Part shown: one piece after another, positions 27,055 to 35,396 of the stretch
Numbering within the stretch: the first letter of the stretch is position 1
Layout: each line of letters opens with the position of its first letter
DNA from: a bacterium
GTDB lineage: Bacteria > Orphanbacterota > Orphanbacteria > Orphanbacterales > Orphanbacteraceae
NCBI GenBank assembly: GCA_025782575.1
Contig: JALGYY010000005.1
Coordinates: 1 to 40,278 of the forward strand
Length of the DNA: 40,278 bases
Direction of reading: 5' to 3'
Notes under the pieces: model-generated
What the model saw: the letters and a program-made list of their open reading frames with translations, nothing else
The model's database searches: none
What the model was told of the DNA's origin: nothing
Position numbers and translations under genes: made by a program

Positions 27055-28926
27055 CTAGTGGTTGGTGTGGTCCGCGCCGGTACTCTCAGCACGAGGACCC
27101 GCTATGAGCGTCTCTGTTTGAGAGCCGCATTTGAGCATTTGTGATCCGTAGTATGGGTTCTCGGTTCCGACTGTGGACTGGAGCCAGTCGGCGCCCGCTC
27201 CACCCATGGCCATGGGACAGTGGTAGACTAAAATGGGGATTCGACCCGATGCGCGAAAGGTACGAATGGCGTCGATCATTCGCGATGAGAGGTCGGAGAA
27301 CAGGTGTCGCGCGTTCTTGATGTCGGCGGCTGCAGCGACGGCTTCGGACGCCGAAGTTATCTCTGTCTGTACCTTCCCCCATGGGGCATGGCCTGGGCCG
27401 GGCAAGAGGCCGTGGTCGACAGCGAGAAGAGCCGGCCGAATGTCCGCCGCCGCCGCTTTCGCCTGGTCGAGATCATCATGGCTCAGTGCGGTGCTGACCT
27501 TGAGATAAAGTGCGATAACGTCGTCCAGCTGGATGCGGAATTCCTCTGGAATTCCGGCGATCTCCTTTACCTGCTGTTGAGCTTCAGCTGTGGCCTCCGA
27601 GGAACTGGAACCATGGTTGTGGCCCGGAACGGGCGCGCCTCCCTCGGGGCTCATCATGCTCTTCTTGGCGAGGATCTGCAGGGCGCTGTCGATCTTGAAG
27701 CTGCCATTGGTAACAACGCGCTCGCCTTCCTGAAGGCCTTCACGGACGACGAAGAACTCTCCTGCCCGCGGTCCGAGCACGATTTCGCGGCCTTGAAACA
27801 GCCCGGGCTGGTCGGGATCCTCGACGTAGACAACAGCTCGTGTACCTGTTACGAGGGGTGCGGAAGCGGGAATAACGAGGGGTAGCTTCTCTCCCTCACC
27901 GGTGATCGTGGCGTGGACTACGGCTCGGGCGAACATGCCCGGCATGAGACGGCCGGCCGGATTCTTAACATTGACGCGGACCTTGATGCTCCGCGATTGC
28001 TCGTTCAGCATGGGGTCGATGAAGGCAACCGTTCCCTTGAATTTCTCGCCACGATATGTATCCGTCTCGAACTCGACTGCCAGTCCGAGCTTCACCCACG
28101 CAAGGTCTGATTCATAGACATCGAGCTTGAGCCAGAGTACGGAAAGGTCGGCGATGGAATAGACATGGGTGCCGGTCTGAACATAAGTTCCTTCAACTGC
28201 ATCTTTGTGGAGTACGACGCCGCTCATCGGTGCCACGATCGTGATGTGGTCCGAGGGGGCACCTCTTCTCTCGATTTCTTCAATCTGCCCGGCGGTTAGA
28301 CCCCAGAGCCGAAGGCGTTCGCGCACGGCATGAATGGTTCGTGCGGCAGAGCGACGGGTGCTCTCGAGGGTGCTCTTTGCAAGTTCGTCCGATGCCCTGA
28401 TCGCCTGGAGGAGCTCCTCCTGGGCGGAGTAGAGCTCCGGGCTGTAGAGGTCGAAAAGCTTCTCGCCAAAGCGGACATGAACACCGGTGTAGTCGACATG
28501 GAGCCGGTCGATCCGTCCGGGAACCCAGGCGGAAATCTCCCGAACACGTGTCTCGTCCGCTTCGAGCTTGCCGACCATGCGCAGGGTCATTTCTGCTGAT
28601 TGCCGCGTTACAGGCGTGGTCTGGATTTCGGCGATCTTCTGGGCCGCGGGGGAGAGTCTGAGCGAGCGTGGGCCGAGGTCATCACCACTTGACGATTTGA
28701 GGGGAATCAGATCCATGCCGCAGAGCGGACACTGTCCGGGTTTCGGCAATTGAATCTGCGGGTGCATGGAACACGTCCAGACCGTGGCCTCAGTCTCTCC
28801 TGCGGCGTGCCCGGAGTGTTCGGATTCAGGCGCCCCTCCGCGGAGGGAAAGCCCGATCACAAAGGTAAATAGGAGCGCCGCGGCGAGGGCGAGTCTCCGG
28901 AACCATGGATTGCGTGTGATTTGCAT
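27055..28926 (-). CDS. cusB: CusB-type RND periplasmic adaptor with metal-binding ends
   Basis: 623 residues from ATG 28926, preceded by GGGGGAGG; the frame to 29007 overlaps cusC. An N-terminal anchor (LALAAALLFTFVIGLSL) is followed by a heavy-metal-binding segment (WTCSMHPQIQLPKPGQCPLCGMDL) like that of CopA here. The adaptor core includes ISAWVPGRIDRLHVDYTG, the helical hairpin, TIVAPMSGVVLHKDAVEGTY and a membrane-proximal domain. The C-terminus adds a DUF3347-like helical domain and a Cys/Met segment (VYHCPMAMGGAGADWLQ...NPYYGSQMLKCG), frequent in Bacteroidota-type CusB. It binds metal in the periplasm and hands it to CusA. Confidence 0.92.
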   Translation of the reverse strand: MQITRNPWFRRLALAAALLFTFVIGLSLRGGAPESEHSGHAAGETEATVWTCSMHPQIQLPKPGQCPLCGMDLIPLKSSSGDDLGPRSLRLSPAAQKIAEIQTTPVTRQSAEMTLRMVGKLEADETRVREISAWVPGRIDRLHVDYTGVHVRFGEKLFDLYSPELYSAQEELLQAIRASDELAKSTLESTRRSAARTIHAVRERLRLWGLTAGQIEEIERRGAPSDHITIVAPMSGVVLHKDAVEGTYVQTGTHVYSIADLSVLWLKLDVYESDLAWVKLGLAVEFETDTYRGEKFKGTVAFIDPMLNEQSRSIKVRVNVKNPAGRLMPGMFARAVVHATITGEGEKLPLVIPASAPLVTGTRAVVYVEDPDQPGLFQGREIVLGPRAGEFFVVREGLQEGERVVTNGSFKIDSALQILAKKSMMSPEGGAPVPGHNHGSSSSEATAEAQQQVKEIAGIPEEFRIQLDDVIALYLKVSTALSHDDLDQAKAAAADIRPALLAVDHGLLPGPGHAPWGKVQTEITSASEAVAAAADIKNARHLFSDLSSRMIDAIRTFRASGRIPILVYHCPMAMGGAGADWLQSTVGTENPYYGSQMLKCGSQTETLIAGPRAESTGADHTNH

Positions 28927-28930
28927 TATC

Positions 28931-30304
28931 TTATTCCTCCCCCTTGAGGTGGTCCCCGACAAGCTGTTCCAGTCGGGCTCGTCGGGTCGCGCGATCTGCC
29001 AAAGCACGTTCGTATGCCAGCTCGAATTCGAGCAGTGTTCTCTGGGTATCGATCAGGTCGAGAAAATCGGCTTTGGCCGTCGTAAAGGCGTCAGTGGTTA
29101 CCTCAAGTGACTGCCGTGCTTTGGGAATAAGTGTGTAGGCATATAGATCAACCCGTCGCTCGGCATCGCGCAGTTCGAAGTGGATGCGTTCCAGATCGGC
29201 CAGGAGTCGATTCCGGAGCTGAGAGAGTTCATTCTGTGTTGCTCGAAGGCGAGCCTCGGCCTGGGCCTTCTCGGCGCGGTAGCTTCCAAACCAGAGAGGG
29301 ACATTGATTGTCGCCCTGGCTATGACTCCGTCCTTCCCGCTGTCGAGAACATCGGGGAAGCGAGCTTCATCCGTAGCGATGTAATCGGCGCCGATCGTCA
29401 GATCAGGAATGGGACTCCGTCCCGCGAGCTTGACGGCCGCTTCTTCTCTTTTCTCTGTAAATGAAAGGCCTGCAAGCCTGGGATTCTCTAATAGAAGGAG
29501 ATCGCGGAGTTCTGTTTGAGAGAGGTGGAGTGGCCTGGTGTCGACCGAGTCCGGCCATGCGATCGGTGCGCCTTCAGGGCGGTTGAGATCGGCATTAAGC
29601 GCCGCGAGGAGGGAACTACGCTGATCCTGGAGTGTTCGCAGACGGTCTTCGAGGCGTCCCAATTCCACCTGGGCGCGGATTACTGCTGAGTGAGGCGCCT
29701 TTCCGGCAATGTATTGAGTGAGCGCCACACTTTCGAGATTGGTCAGAAGGAGCACGTTCTCGTGTGTAATGTCAGTGGCACGGCTCAGGTAGTAGTAATC
29801 GTCCCAGAGCTGCGTAATCCGGTAACGCAGATCCCGCCGGGCGGCTTCAAAATGTGCCCCCATGGTATTCGCAGATTGAACGGCCACCTCGCCGCGGAGG
29901 CCTAGTTTCCCAAATAGAGGGATCGTCTGCGAGACACCGAATTTCTGTCGCTGTGGACCGACACGGGTCTCCACAGACTCGAGGAAATAGGCGTAGGATA
30001 GCTTGGGGTCGGGGAGGGATTTGGACTGAGGCACCTGTTCGAGAGCTGCGGTCCAGCGATCGAATGCGGCTCGTAGCCCGGGGTTTCCCGACTCAGCGAG
30101 CATGAGAAGAGTGTCCAGAGTGGCGGAATCGCCCAACTCCGGGTTCTGCGCCTCGCTTTTCAGAATGGGCTCGTAGTGTTGACTGTAGACGTCGTCCCAA
30201 CGTGTCTGAGCCGCTTTCTCGGTGCCGGCAGCACAACCGGAAAGCCACAGAATGGCCCCCGCGCCAAGCAACGCCAGGGCGTACCGTGCAGTCCTTGCTA
30301 CCAT
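28931..30304 (-). CDS. cusC: CusC-type outer-membrane efflux channel (TolC family lipoprotein)
   Basis: 457 residues from ATG 30304, which overlaps the end of the preceding gene by seven bases and has GGAG eight nt upstream; the longer frame to 30427 lies inside that gene. A lipobox (ILWLSGCAAG, Cys about residue 24) anchors it to the outer membrane. Two OEP repeats of long alpha-helices follow, with beta segments of the type PDPKLSYAYFLESVET and IPDLTIGADYIATDE and helices such as AEARLRATQNELSQLRNRL. It forms the exit duct of the CusCBA tripartite pump; the cusB start follows its stop by four bases. Confidence 0.9.
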   Translation of the reverse strand: MVARTARYALALLGAGAILWLSGCAAGTEKAAQTRWDDVYSQHYEPILKSEAQNPELGDSATLDTLLMLAESGNPGLRAAFDRWTAALEQVPQSKSLPDPKLSYAYFLESVETRVGPQRQKFGVSQTIPLFGKLGLRGEVAVQSANTMGAHFEAARRDLRYRITQLWDDYYYLSRATDITHENVLLLTNLESVALTQYIAGKAPHSAVIRAQVELGRLEDRLRTLQDQRSSLLAALNADLNRPEGAPIAWPDSVDTRPLHLSQTELRDLLLLENPRLAGLSFTEKREEAAVKLAGRSPIPDLTIGADYIATDEARFPDVLDSGKDGVIARATINVPLWFGSYRAEKAQAEARLRATQNELSQLRNRLLADLERIHFELRDAERRVDLYAYTLIPKARQSLEVTTDAFTTAKADFLDLIDTQRTLLEFELAYERALADRATRRARLEQLVGDHLKGEE

Positions 30305-31083
30305 TTGAAGTGCTCCGTCCCATGAATGAGGGTGGCCCCGAAGTGCCCGGTCAGTCCGGCGAGGAGGGCGGCCCCGACCAATGCTGCCATAAAAACTTTG
30401 CGTCGAGCAGGCGTTGGGGTACGCCAATACCTTTCGGACGCAATGAGCGTCAGGAGTGCGACGACAGCGGTCCCCGTGCCGAGCCAGCGATGCCGGAACA
30501 GTATATCGGTGAGCTCACCAACATAGCGAGCATTTACTGCCGTCGCCCACCCGAGCGCCGCTGATAGAACAGCCGTCGGCGCACCAATCAGAATGAAGAC
30601 TCGTGCCGCTTCCAGGGACCGCGGGTATTGCCAGACTGCCGCAAGGATCTGCGCCAGAAGCGCCGACATAAGGAGCGCGATAGGGAAGTGGATCACCACC
30701 GGGTGGAACTTCCCTATGAATCGGATGAGCCGCGCCCATGTTTCTGGCGTCTTTTCCCCGCCTGAGTGAGCGTGCCCTTCGTCGTCCGGTGTCTCTGAAT
30801 CGGTTGGATCCGAGTACGCGATGTTGGCGGCATACTTGGCAGGATTCTCAAGAAACTGCTTGCGACATCTCATGCAGCAAAAATACACCCGTTTGCCATC
30901 GTAATCGGTAAAGATTTCCGGATCGACCGGCTCGTCGATCGTAACCGGGCATAGGGCATTCGTAATGCCCTCCGATTCCGTCTCGCGCGCGGCACTATCG
31001 TGCCCCTCGCCACTGTGGGCAAATGCTGCCGGCACAATCGCGAGGAAGACCAGCGCGCAAATCAGTAGGCTGCGGAACATCAT
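30298..31083 (-). CDS. TRASH/YHS metal-binding domain fused to a DUF2231-like membrane domain
   Basis: 261 residues. A signal peptide (ending PAAFA-HSGE) is followed by a TRASH/YHS-type domain at about 42-85: NALCPVTIDEPVDPEIFTDY, KRVYFCCMRCRKQFLENP, with Cys ligands in C-x~24-CC-x2-C order. A His-rich linker (DDEGHAHSGGE) leads to four TM segments of DUF2231 type, starting KFHPVVIHFPIALLMSALL and including HRWLGTGTAVVALL. The His residues in the membrane part could bind haem or metal. Probably a periplasmic metal sensor, reductase partner or chaperone at the inner membrane; the function is not established. A paralog lies at 38375-39130. GGAGGG precedes the ATG. Confidence 0.8.
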   Translation of the reverse strand: MMFRSLLICALVFLAIVPAAFAHSGEGHDSAARETESEGITNALCPVTIDEPVDPEIFTDYDGKRVYFCCMRCRKQFLENPAKYAANIAYSDPTDSETPDDEGHAHSGGEKTPETWARLIRFIGKFHPVVIHFPIALLMSALLAQILAAVWQYPRSLEAARVFILIGAPTAVLSAALGWATAVNARYVGELTDILFRHRWLGTGTAVVALLTLIASERYWRTPTPARRKVFMAALVGAALLAGLTGHFGATLIHGTEHFKW

Positions 31084-31092
31084 TCCACCCTC

Positions 31093-31806
31093 CTAGTGAC
31101 GATGTCCGGAGTGATTATTTTCGGGCTCATTGTGAGGCTCGGCCTCTGGTGTTGCTTCGTAGATGGTCGCAAGTGCCTGCGCAGGGTTTTCGTTGAACTT
31201 GGAAACGCATCCATCGCAGCAGAAACGGACGAGCTTGCCTGCGAAGACGTAGTCATACGGCTCGCCCATGCCCTCAAGCGCCTCTCCGGTGATCGGGCAC
31301 GTGGATGCCGGGTAGCCATCCAACTGTGCGGCGACTACAGCTTCGTCCAGCCGCGCAATGTACTTCGCCGGATCCGCTGCGAGTTCCTTCTTGCACATTT
31401 TGCAGCAGAGCCTGACAAGGCGGTTCCCCACGACATGGTCGATCGGATCCCCCATTTCTCCGCCGAGCGCTTCCCCGCTCACGACGCAGGTTTCAAGCGG
31501 ATAGTCGGCAAGCTGCGCCTGGATGATTGCTTTATCAAGTTTCTGGAGAAATGAGGCCTGGTCCTTCTCAAAGTCTTTCACACATCCCTTGCAACAAAAA
31601 CGCATCTCGCGGCCGTCGTAATCTTTGATGACGGCATCGCTCTGATCGCCGAGGTCTTCCCCCGATACGATGCATTTGTTAAGCGGATACAATCCCGGAT
31701 CGGAGGTAACTCCGGCGGCAACAGCACCAGACGGTACGGAAAAGGCCATGAGTAGTACGGCACTGAGCACCAGGCTTCGGCAGAGACGGGCAAAAGAGAG
31801 TTTCAT
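31093..31806 (-). CDS. Secreted protein with three tandem TRASH-like domains
   Basis: 237 residues from ATG 31806 (AGGA upstream). A signal peptide (ending GAVAA-GVTS) is followed by three repeats of about 60 residues, each opening YPLxxC or YPASTC and ending in a CC-x2-C knuckle: MRFCCKGCVKDFEKD, VRLCCKMCKKELAAD and VRFCCDGCVSKFNEN. Each repeat has four Cys in the TRASH pattern, which binds metals in sensors and chaperones. The tail is His/Glu-rich (NHSGHRH). Likely a periplasmic copper or silver sponge or carrier for the CusCBA system. Tandem triplication of this domain in one secreted protein is uncommon. Confidence 0.82.
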   Translation of the reverse strand: MKLSFARLCRSLVLSAVLLMAFSVPSGAVAAGVTSDPGLYPLNKCIVSGEDLGDQSDAVIKDYDGREMRFCCKGCVKDFEKDQASFLQKLDKAIIQAQLADYPLETCVVSGEALGGEMGDPIDHVVGNRLVRLCCKMCKKELAADPAKYIARLDEAVVAAQLDGYPASTCPITGEALEGMGEPYDYVFAGKLVRFCCDGCVSKFNENPAQALATIYEATPEAEPHNEPENNHSGHRH

Positions 31807-31916
31807 TGTTCTTAGTCCTTTCGTGAACATTAAATTCGTTCGGCAGATTAATCACGCAAAAACGCAGCGTAACGTCACACAGTTGTGGCGAAATCAGGTC
31901 GAGAGAAAGGAGTAGC
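31807..31916. other. 110-bp gap inside the efflux operon
   Basis: Lies between the Cys-rich gene and the triple-TRASH gene. No promoter matching the sigma54 consensus and no clear hairpin, so read-through from 32452 is likely. Confidence 0.4.
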
Positions 31917-32393
31917 TCAGATCAGTAGGGAAGAGAACAGTAGATAGACTGGTGCGTTTGGGGGGGGGCGCGCCTCAAGGTTAGAGAGATTGGGCAACGA
32001 GGGAGACAGGATGGCATCAATTGAGGCGAGAGATATCGTCTCAACACTGAGCAGTGAACTGCCGGGTTTGTCGCTGTCCCGCGAGCCGGGCACGGTTGCG
32101 GTTTGGATCGTGACTACATCGCCGCGAAGTCGTTGGCAGGATGGTGATCCGATAGACGGTGATTCCGGGTCGACGTTCGAAACCTCGGCCGAGCACCCCC
32201 CGCAAACAGGGGAGGTAACTTCTTTATTGGCGACAGCGCAGCACTCGGAGCCTTGTGCTGTGGTCGGCAAAGCGGCGCAACAGATGGTATTGTTTTCGCT
32301 GCAAGAGCAGTATGTCTCGCTTGGGACGGACACAACGAGAAGTAGGACGCTCAAGCCCCAAGCCATGACTTTTCGGGATGCAAAGCTGCGCAT
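31917..32393 (-). CDS. Small Cys-rich exported protein, first gene of the efflux operon
   Basis: 158 residues. A signal peptide (MAWGLSVLLLVVSVPSETYC) is followed by nine Cys in about 45 residues (YCSCSENNTICCAALP, GSECCAV, SPVCGGCSAEV), including two CC pairs and a CxxC. The second half is Ser/Pro-rich with a hydrophobic end (VYLLFSSLLI) that may be a membrane segment. This looks like a metallothionein-type or periplasmic metal-binding leader protein, but no family is recognised. The best ribosome site (AAAGGA) is about 13 nt before the ATG. Its sigma54 promoter and operator pair lie upstream. Confidence 0.6.
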   Translation of the reverse strand: MRSFASRKVMAWGLSVLLLVVSVPSETYCSCSENNTICCAALPTTAQGSECCAVANKEVTSPVCGGCSAEVSNVDPESPSIGSPSCQRLRGDVVTIQTATVPGSRDSDKPGSSLLSVETISLASIDAILSPSLPNLSNLEARPPPNAPVYLLFSSLLI

Positions 32394-32462
32394 TGGTCGG
32401 TCAAAGTCCTTTCGAATCGCACAAGGTCACACTTTGAATGATCGGCTCTCAGGTTACCTTAA

Positions 32463-32478
32463 TGCATGTGGCGTGCCA
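32463..32478 (-). promoter_or_regulatory. Sigma54 promoter of the efflux operon
   Basis: Minus-strand TGGCACGCCACATGCA with GG at 32477-32476 and GC at 32465-32464, 10 bp apart; one base in the -12 block differs from TTGCA. Predicted start near 32452, about 59 nt before the first ATG. The operator pair is 148-190 bp upstream of this start, in the usual enhancer range. Confidence 0.75.
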
Positions 32479-32599
32479 TGACGTCCCTCATTCAGTTGGA
32501 TTCCTGATTACGACCATAACATGTTGTAATCTAAAACGTTGGAAGATAAGTAATCTGGTCATCGGCTTAGGCGCCCAACCGGGGTTCCGAATCGTCGTG

Positions 32600-32642
32600 T
32601 AGAATATTCTAAACTCCCTCCCGGTGGCAGTAGAATATTCTT
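32600..32642. promoter_or_regulatory. Tandem operator pair of the efflux operon
   Basis: TAGAATATTCTA (32600-32611) and TAGAATATTCTT (32631-32642), 31 bp apart centre to centre, close to three helical turns. Same motif as at 18932 and 20811. Confidence 0.75.
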
Positions 32643-32702
32643 CAGCCGCTGCTGGGCCGTCACAGGCTCGTTAGAGTGAGGTGAGGCTAGCCCAGCACCA
32701 GG

Positions 32703-33297
32703 ATGGAAGGGGTTGAAGGTTGTCCGCCGCGGGTGAGGGAAGCGGACGCTGGCCTTCCAGTGATCGTCCTCAAGGCTTATGGGTCCATCTCAGATGCTGT
32801 CGAGGTTATGTAACCGGGAGCGCACGATTGTCTGACGAAGTGATACAACCGGTTCGTCACAATCAACTGCGGGGCGATCCCGCGAGACTTGATGGCGGCG
32901 GAATTATTCGGCCATGGGGGAGGGGCGTTTACCGGCGCGTCACAGATAATCCGGGCAAGTTTCAGCGAGCATCTGGTGAAACACTGCTCCTGGGTGAAAT
33001 TGGAGATCTGTAGGCAGACCTTCAGGCAAAACTACTGAGAGTAGTCAAGTCAAGACATGTTGACGTCATGGGCGGGCAGGAGCCGGCCCAGGTCAACGCA
33101 GCCCCTCATTTCCGTGACAAATGCAATCCTGAACGAGATGGTGAAGGCTGTTGGGTTCCGGGAAGACCTTTTCTATCGGCGAGACGTGATTCCTCCTCGT
33201 ATTCCACCTCTCCGCGAACCGGAGCCGAACTGCAAAATATCTCGGCATTCCACGCCACGTGCTCACTTATAGACTGGAGAAATATCGTAAAGCCTGA
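32703..33297 (+). pseudogene. Decayed NtrC-family sigma54 activator (paralog of 17472-18854)
   Basis: Pieces of a sigma54 response regulator follow in order in several frames. Receiver remnants are LPVIVLKAYGSISDAVEVM, then a stop, then PGAHDCLTK. The AAA+ part has [20 protein letters not shown] with an intact GAFTGA, then [18 protein letters not shown], a stop, [32 protein letters not shown] and IPPLRE. The Fis-type end is IPRHVLTYRLEKYRKA-stop at 33250-33297. The N-terminus, Walker A and most of the region between the AAA+ domain and the helix-turn-helix are deleted; frameshifts and in-frame stops confirm loss of function. The ending matches IPRHVLIYRIQKYSL of the intact regulator, so it once bound a similar site, and it still sits next to the operator pair at 32600. 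Confidence 0.85.
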
Positions 33298-33347
33298 TCG
33301 GGATGGCGGAGAGGTGTTGGCGAGCACGTTACTGTTCAGGGGGACCT

Positions 33348-34370
33348 CTAGCGGATGTCGGGTAAATCACTCTGTCCCGGGGTCACGAAGCGTTCGTCGG
33401 GCCAGGCACGGCCAAGCAGACCACGATAGAATCTCTCGTGAGTACATACAAATTCGCGATGATGGTATTCTGTCAGGAATCGAACGCCCTCCTCCAGCGA
33501 GCCCACAAAGTCACTCAGGGCAGAGGTCTTCCAGAGTCTTTCCTGCCCGGGCACGCTCGCGAGGAGAGTCAGGCTGTCATTCAGGTCGCCCATCTCCACA
33601 GTAAGAAGCAGGTCGCCATCCTTGGTGGCGACGTCGCTCTCTTCCCCACTGACGACAAGAGCAAAACAGGCCATCTCGGAGAAGGCACGAAGTGTCGCAT
33701 TGCGGAATTCAGTCGGAACGTTCTTGAATCGCAATTCAACCGGGGTCCTTTCCACACAGAAGTCAGAACTGTAATAGGCAAACCGGGCAAGGCCGCCGAG
33801 CGTGAAGAATCGATTGAGGTCTTGAGCGAGCCTGGGAAGCAGGTCGGCCACAACGCCGTTCGCCAGCAGGTAAGGAAGGGTCAGTGCCTGCACGGACCCT
33901 TCTCCGATCGTATGCACTTCCGCCACAGCGATGTAATCTCCGGCCCAGATTGTCTGCTGATAGAGCGGGTCCTGGAGAGTGACGCGGATAGTCGCTTCAA
34001 GGTCCTCTGTCGATGTTCGCGGCGACCTCTCCAGATTCAGTATTTCGTACTTCAAGATGAGATCGATTGTGCCGGTTGAATCCGTTGTTACTTCACGAAA
34101 GAGGCGGAGCTTCTTTAGTTGGCCTTGAAACGCCTGCTGAAATACGCCTACCGGAATCTGTCGATACCAGTCCCCCCCGATATAGTCGATCTCTTCCACG
34201 CTGAATTTCGGGATATAAACGCGGAACCCGGTCGGCACGCACAAGGGCGGGCTCTGAGAGTGAGAAACGGCTGGAACAAGAAGCAGAAATAGAAGAAATC
34301 TTAGAGAGATTCCCCTGCGCGATTCAGGGGCCGGATTGCACTCGCCTGTCATACTGAAACCTGGCGGCAT
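33348..34370 (-). CDS. Exported protein of unknown function
   Basis: 340 residues from ATG 34370 (AGGA six nt upstream); an internal ATG at 34352 also fits. A hydrophobic run (LRFLLFLLLVPAVSHS) is a signal peptide. The N-terminal half (RVYIPKFSVEEIDYIGGDWY, QLKKLRLFREV, TIDLILKYEILNLERS) looks like the DUF4410/LpoB-type lipoprotein fold, though no lipobox Cys follows the signal. The C-terminal half is not recognised. It is the last gene after HMA, barrel and NHL genes, so it probably belongs to the second metal cassette. Confidence 0.7.
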   Translation of the reverse strand: MPPGFSMTGECNPAPESRRGISLRFLLFLLLVPAVSHSQSPPLCVPTGFRVYIPKFSVEEIDYIGGDWYRQIPVGVFQQAFQGQLKKLRLFREVTTDSTGTIDLILKYEILNLERSPRTSTEDLEATIRVTLQDPLYQQTIWAGDYIAVAEVHTIGEGSVQALTLPYLLANGVVADLLPRLAQDLNRFFTLGGLARFAYYSSDFCVERTPVELRFKNVPTEFRNATLRAFSEMACFALVVSGEESDVATKDGDLLLTVEMGDLNDSLTLLASVPGQERLWKTSALSDFVGSLEEGVRFLTEYHHREFVCTHERFYRGLLGRAWPDERFVTPGQSDLPDIR

Positions 34371-34462
34371 TCTTGATCCTTCCTATTCTTCACCTGAGCC
34401 TAGAGTGGGGCGGCTTGCGATGGAGCTGCAACCGTCTGGTGGGCGCAACCATGGCGGTCTTC

Positions 34463-35377
34463 TCAGTGCTTCCATTGTATCACGAGCAGACGGCCGTGAG
34501 CAGGATCGGCGACGTAAAGCGTGCCGTTCGGCCCCCGGGCGATGTGGCCGGGAGTGGTAAGGCCGTTTCCAAGCCCCCCGGGGATCGGCAGCGATGCGAG
34601 TTCCTGACCATCCGCGGAGAAGGCGACGAGCCTCCGGTGGTCGCTGTCTGAGATGTGAACGATTCCGTCAGGGTCTAAAGCGACCGATACCGGCACACTG
34701 AGCCGATCAGGGCCGCCGAATGTGCCGAATGATCGTCTGTCAGATCCGAAGAGTGCGAGGCGATGGTTGTAGGCATCGGCGATCCATATCGTGCCGTCGC
34801 CGGCGAAATCGATGTCGGTGGGATAGTAAAGGTCCCCTTCGGCGTGACCCTTCCGGCCGATCGTTCTGATGAATGTTCCGTCCGCGCCGATTACCTGTAC
34901 GCGATGATTCTGAAAGTCGGCTATGTAGATGGAGCCATCCGGTCCGATGGAGAGGCCGGCGGGGGACTGGAATTGGTCATTGCCGCTCCCGGAGCTCCCC
35001 CAGGAGGAGAGAAATTCCCCGGCAGAAGTAAAGGCAAGCATCTGGTCCCGTTCAAAGTCGGCAATATGGACAATACCGTTCTCTGATACCCCGATGTCGA
35101 TCGGCCGTGCGAGTCGACCTTCATCTTCGCCTCGCCACTCCCGAATCAAACGGCCATGCGGGTCATACTGCAATACGCGAGCCCCCCGCGCGTCTGTCAC
35201 AAAGACCGTGCCGTCCCGGGCGACCGCGACTCCCATCGGTTCGGAAAGAGAATCACCGGGGCTCTCAGCCGTGGACCACGAGGCAGCTATTGTGTAGGTC
35301 GGCGGCCCAGGAGAACAACCGGCAACAAGAAATAGAATTGCCGAGACAACGAGAATGATATTTCGTTCGGCGACCAT
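34463..35377 (-). CDS. NHL-repeat lipoprotein (six-bladed propeller)
   Basis: 304 residues with a lipobox (ILFLVAGCSPG, Cys about residue 21). Six NHL repeats fill the rest; each has a G(I/V)A-type strand, a DG turn and a V(F/Y)VAD-type strand (for example GVAVARDGTVFVTDARGARV, LSIGPDGSIYIADFQNHRVQ, ARGPNGTLYVADPAHGRL). Six blades make one closed propeller for protein binding. A homologous lipoprotein is encoded divergently at 37380-38372. Its link to metal resistance is positional. Confidence 0.85.
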   Translation of the reverse strand: MVAERNIILVVSAILFLVAGCSPGPPTYTIAASWSTAESPGDSLSEPMGVAVARDGTVFVTDARGARVLQYDPHGRLIREWRGEDEGRLARPIDIGVSENGIVHIADFERDQMLAFTSAGEFLSSWGSSGSGNDQFQSPAGLSIGPDGSIYIADFQNHRVQVIGADGTFIRTIGRKGHAEGDLYYPTDIDFAGDGTIWIADAYNHRLALFGSDRRSFGTFGGPDRLSVPVSVALDPDGIVHISDSDHRRLVAFSADGQELASLPIPGGLGNGLTTPGHIARGPNGTLYVADPAHGRLLVIQWKH

Positions 35378-35396
35378 TGATCAGTCCTTTGCGAAG

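Larger units (their letters stand above)
32394..32702. other. Control region of the efflux operon
   Basis: 309 bp holding the sigma54 promoter (32463-32478) and the operator pair (32600-32642) for the minus-strand operon. No other gene is seen before the ruined activator copy at 32703. Confidence 0.6.
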
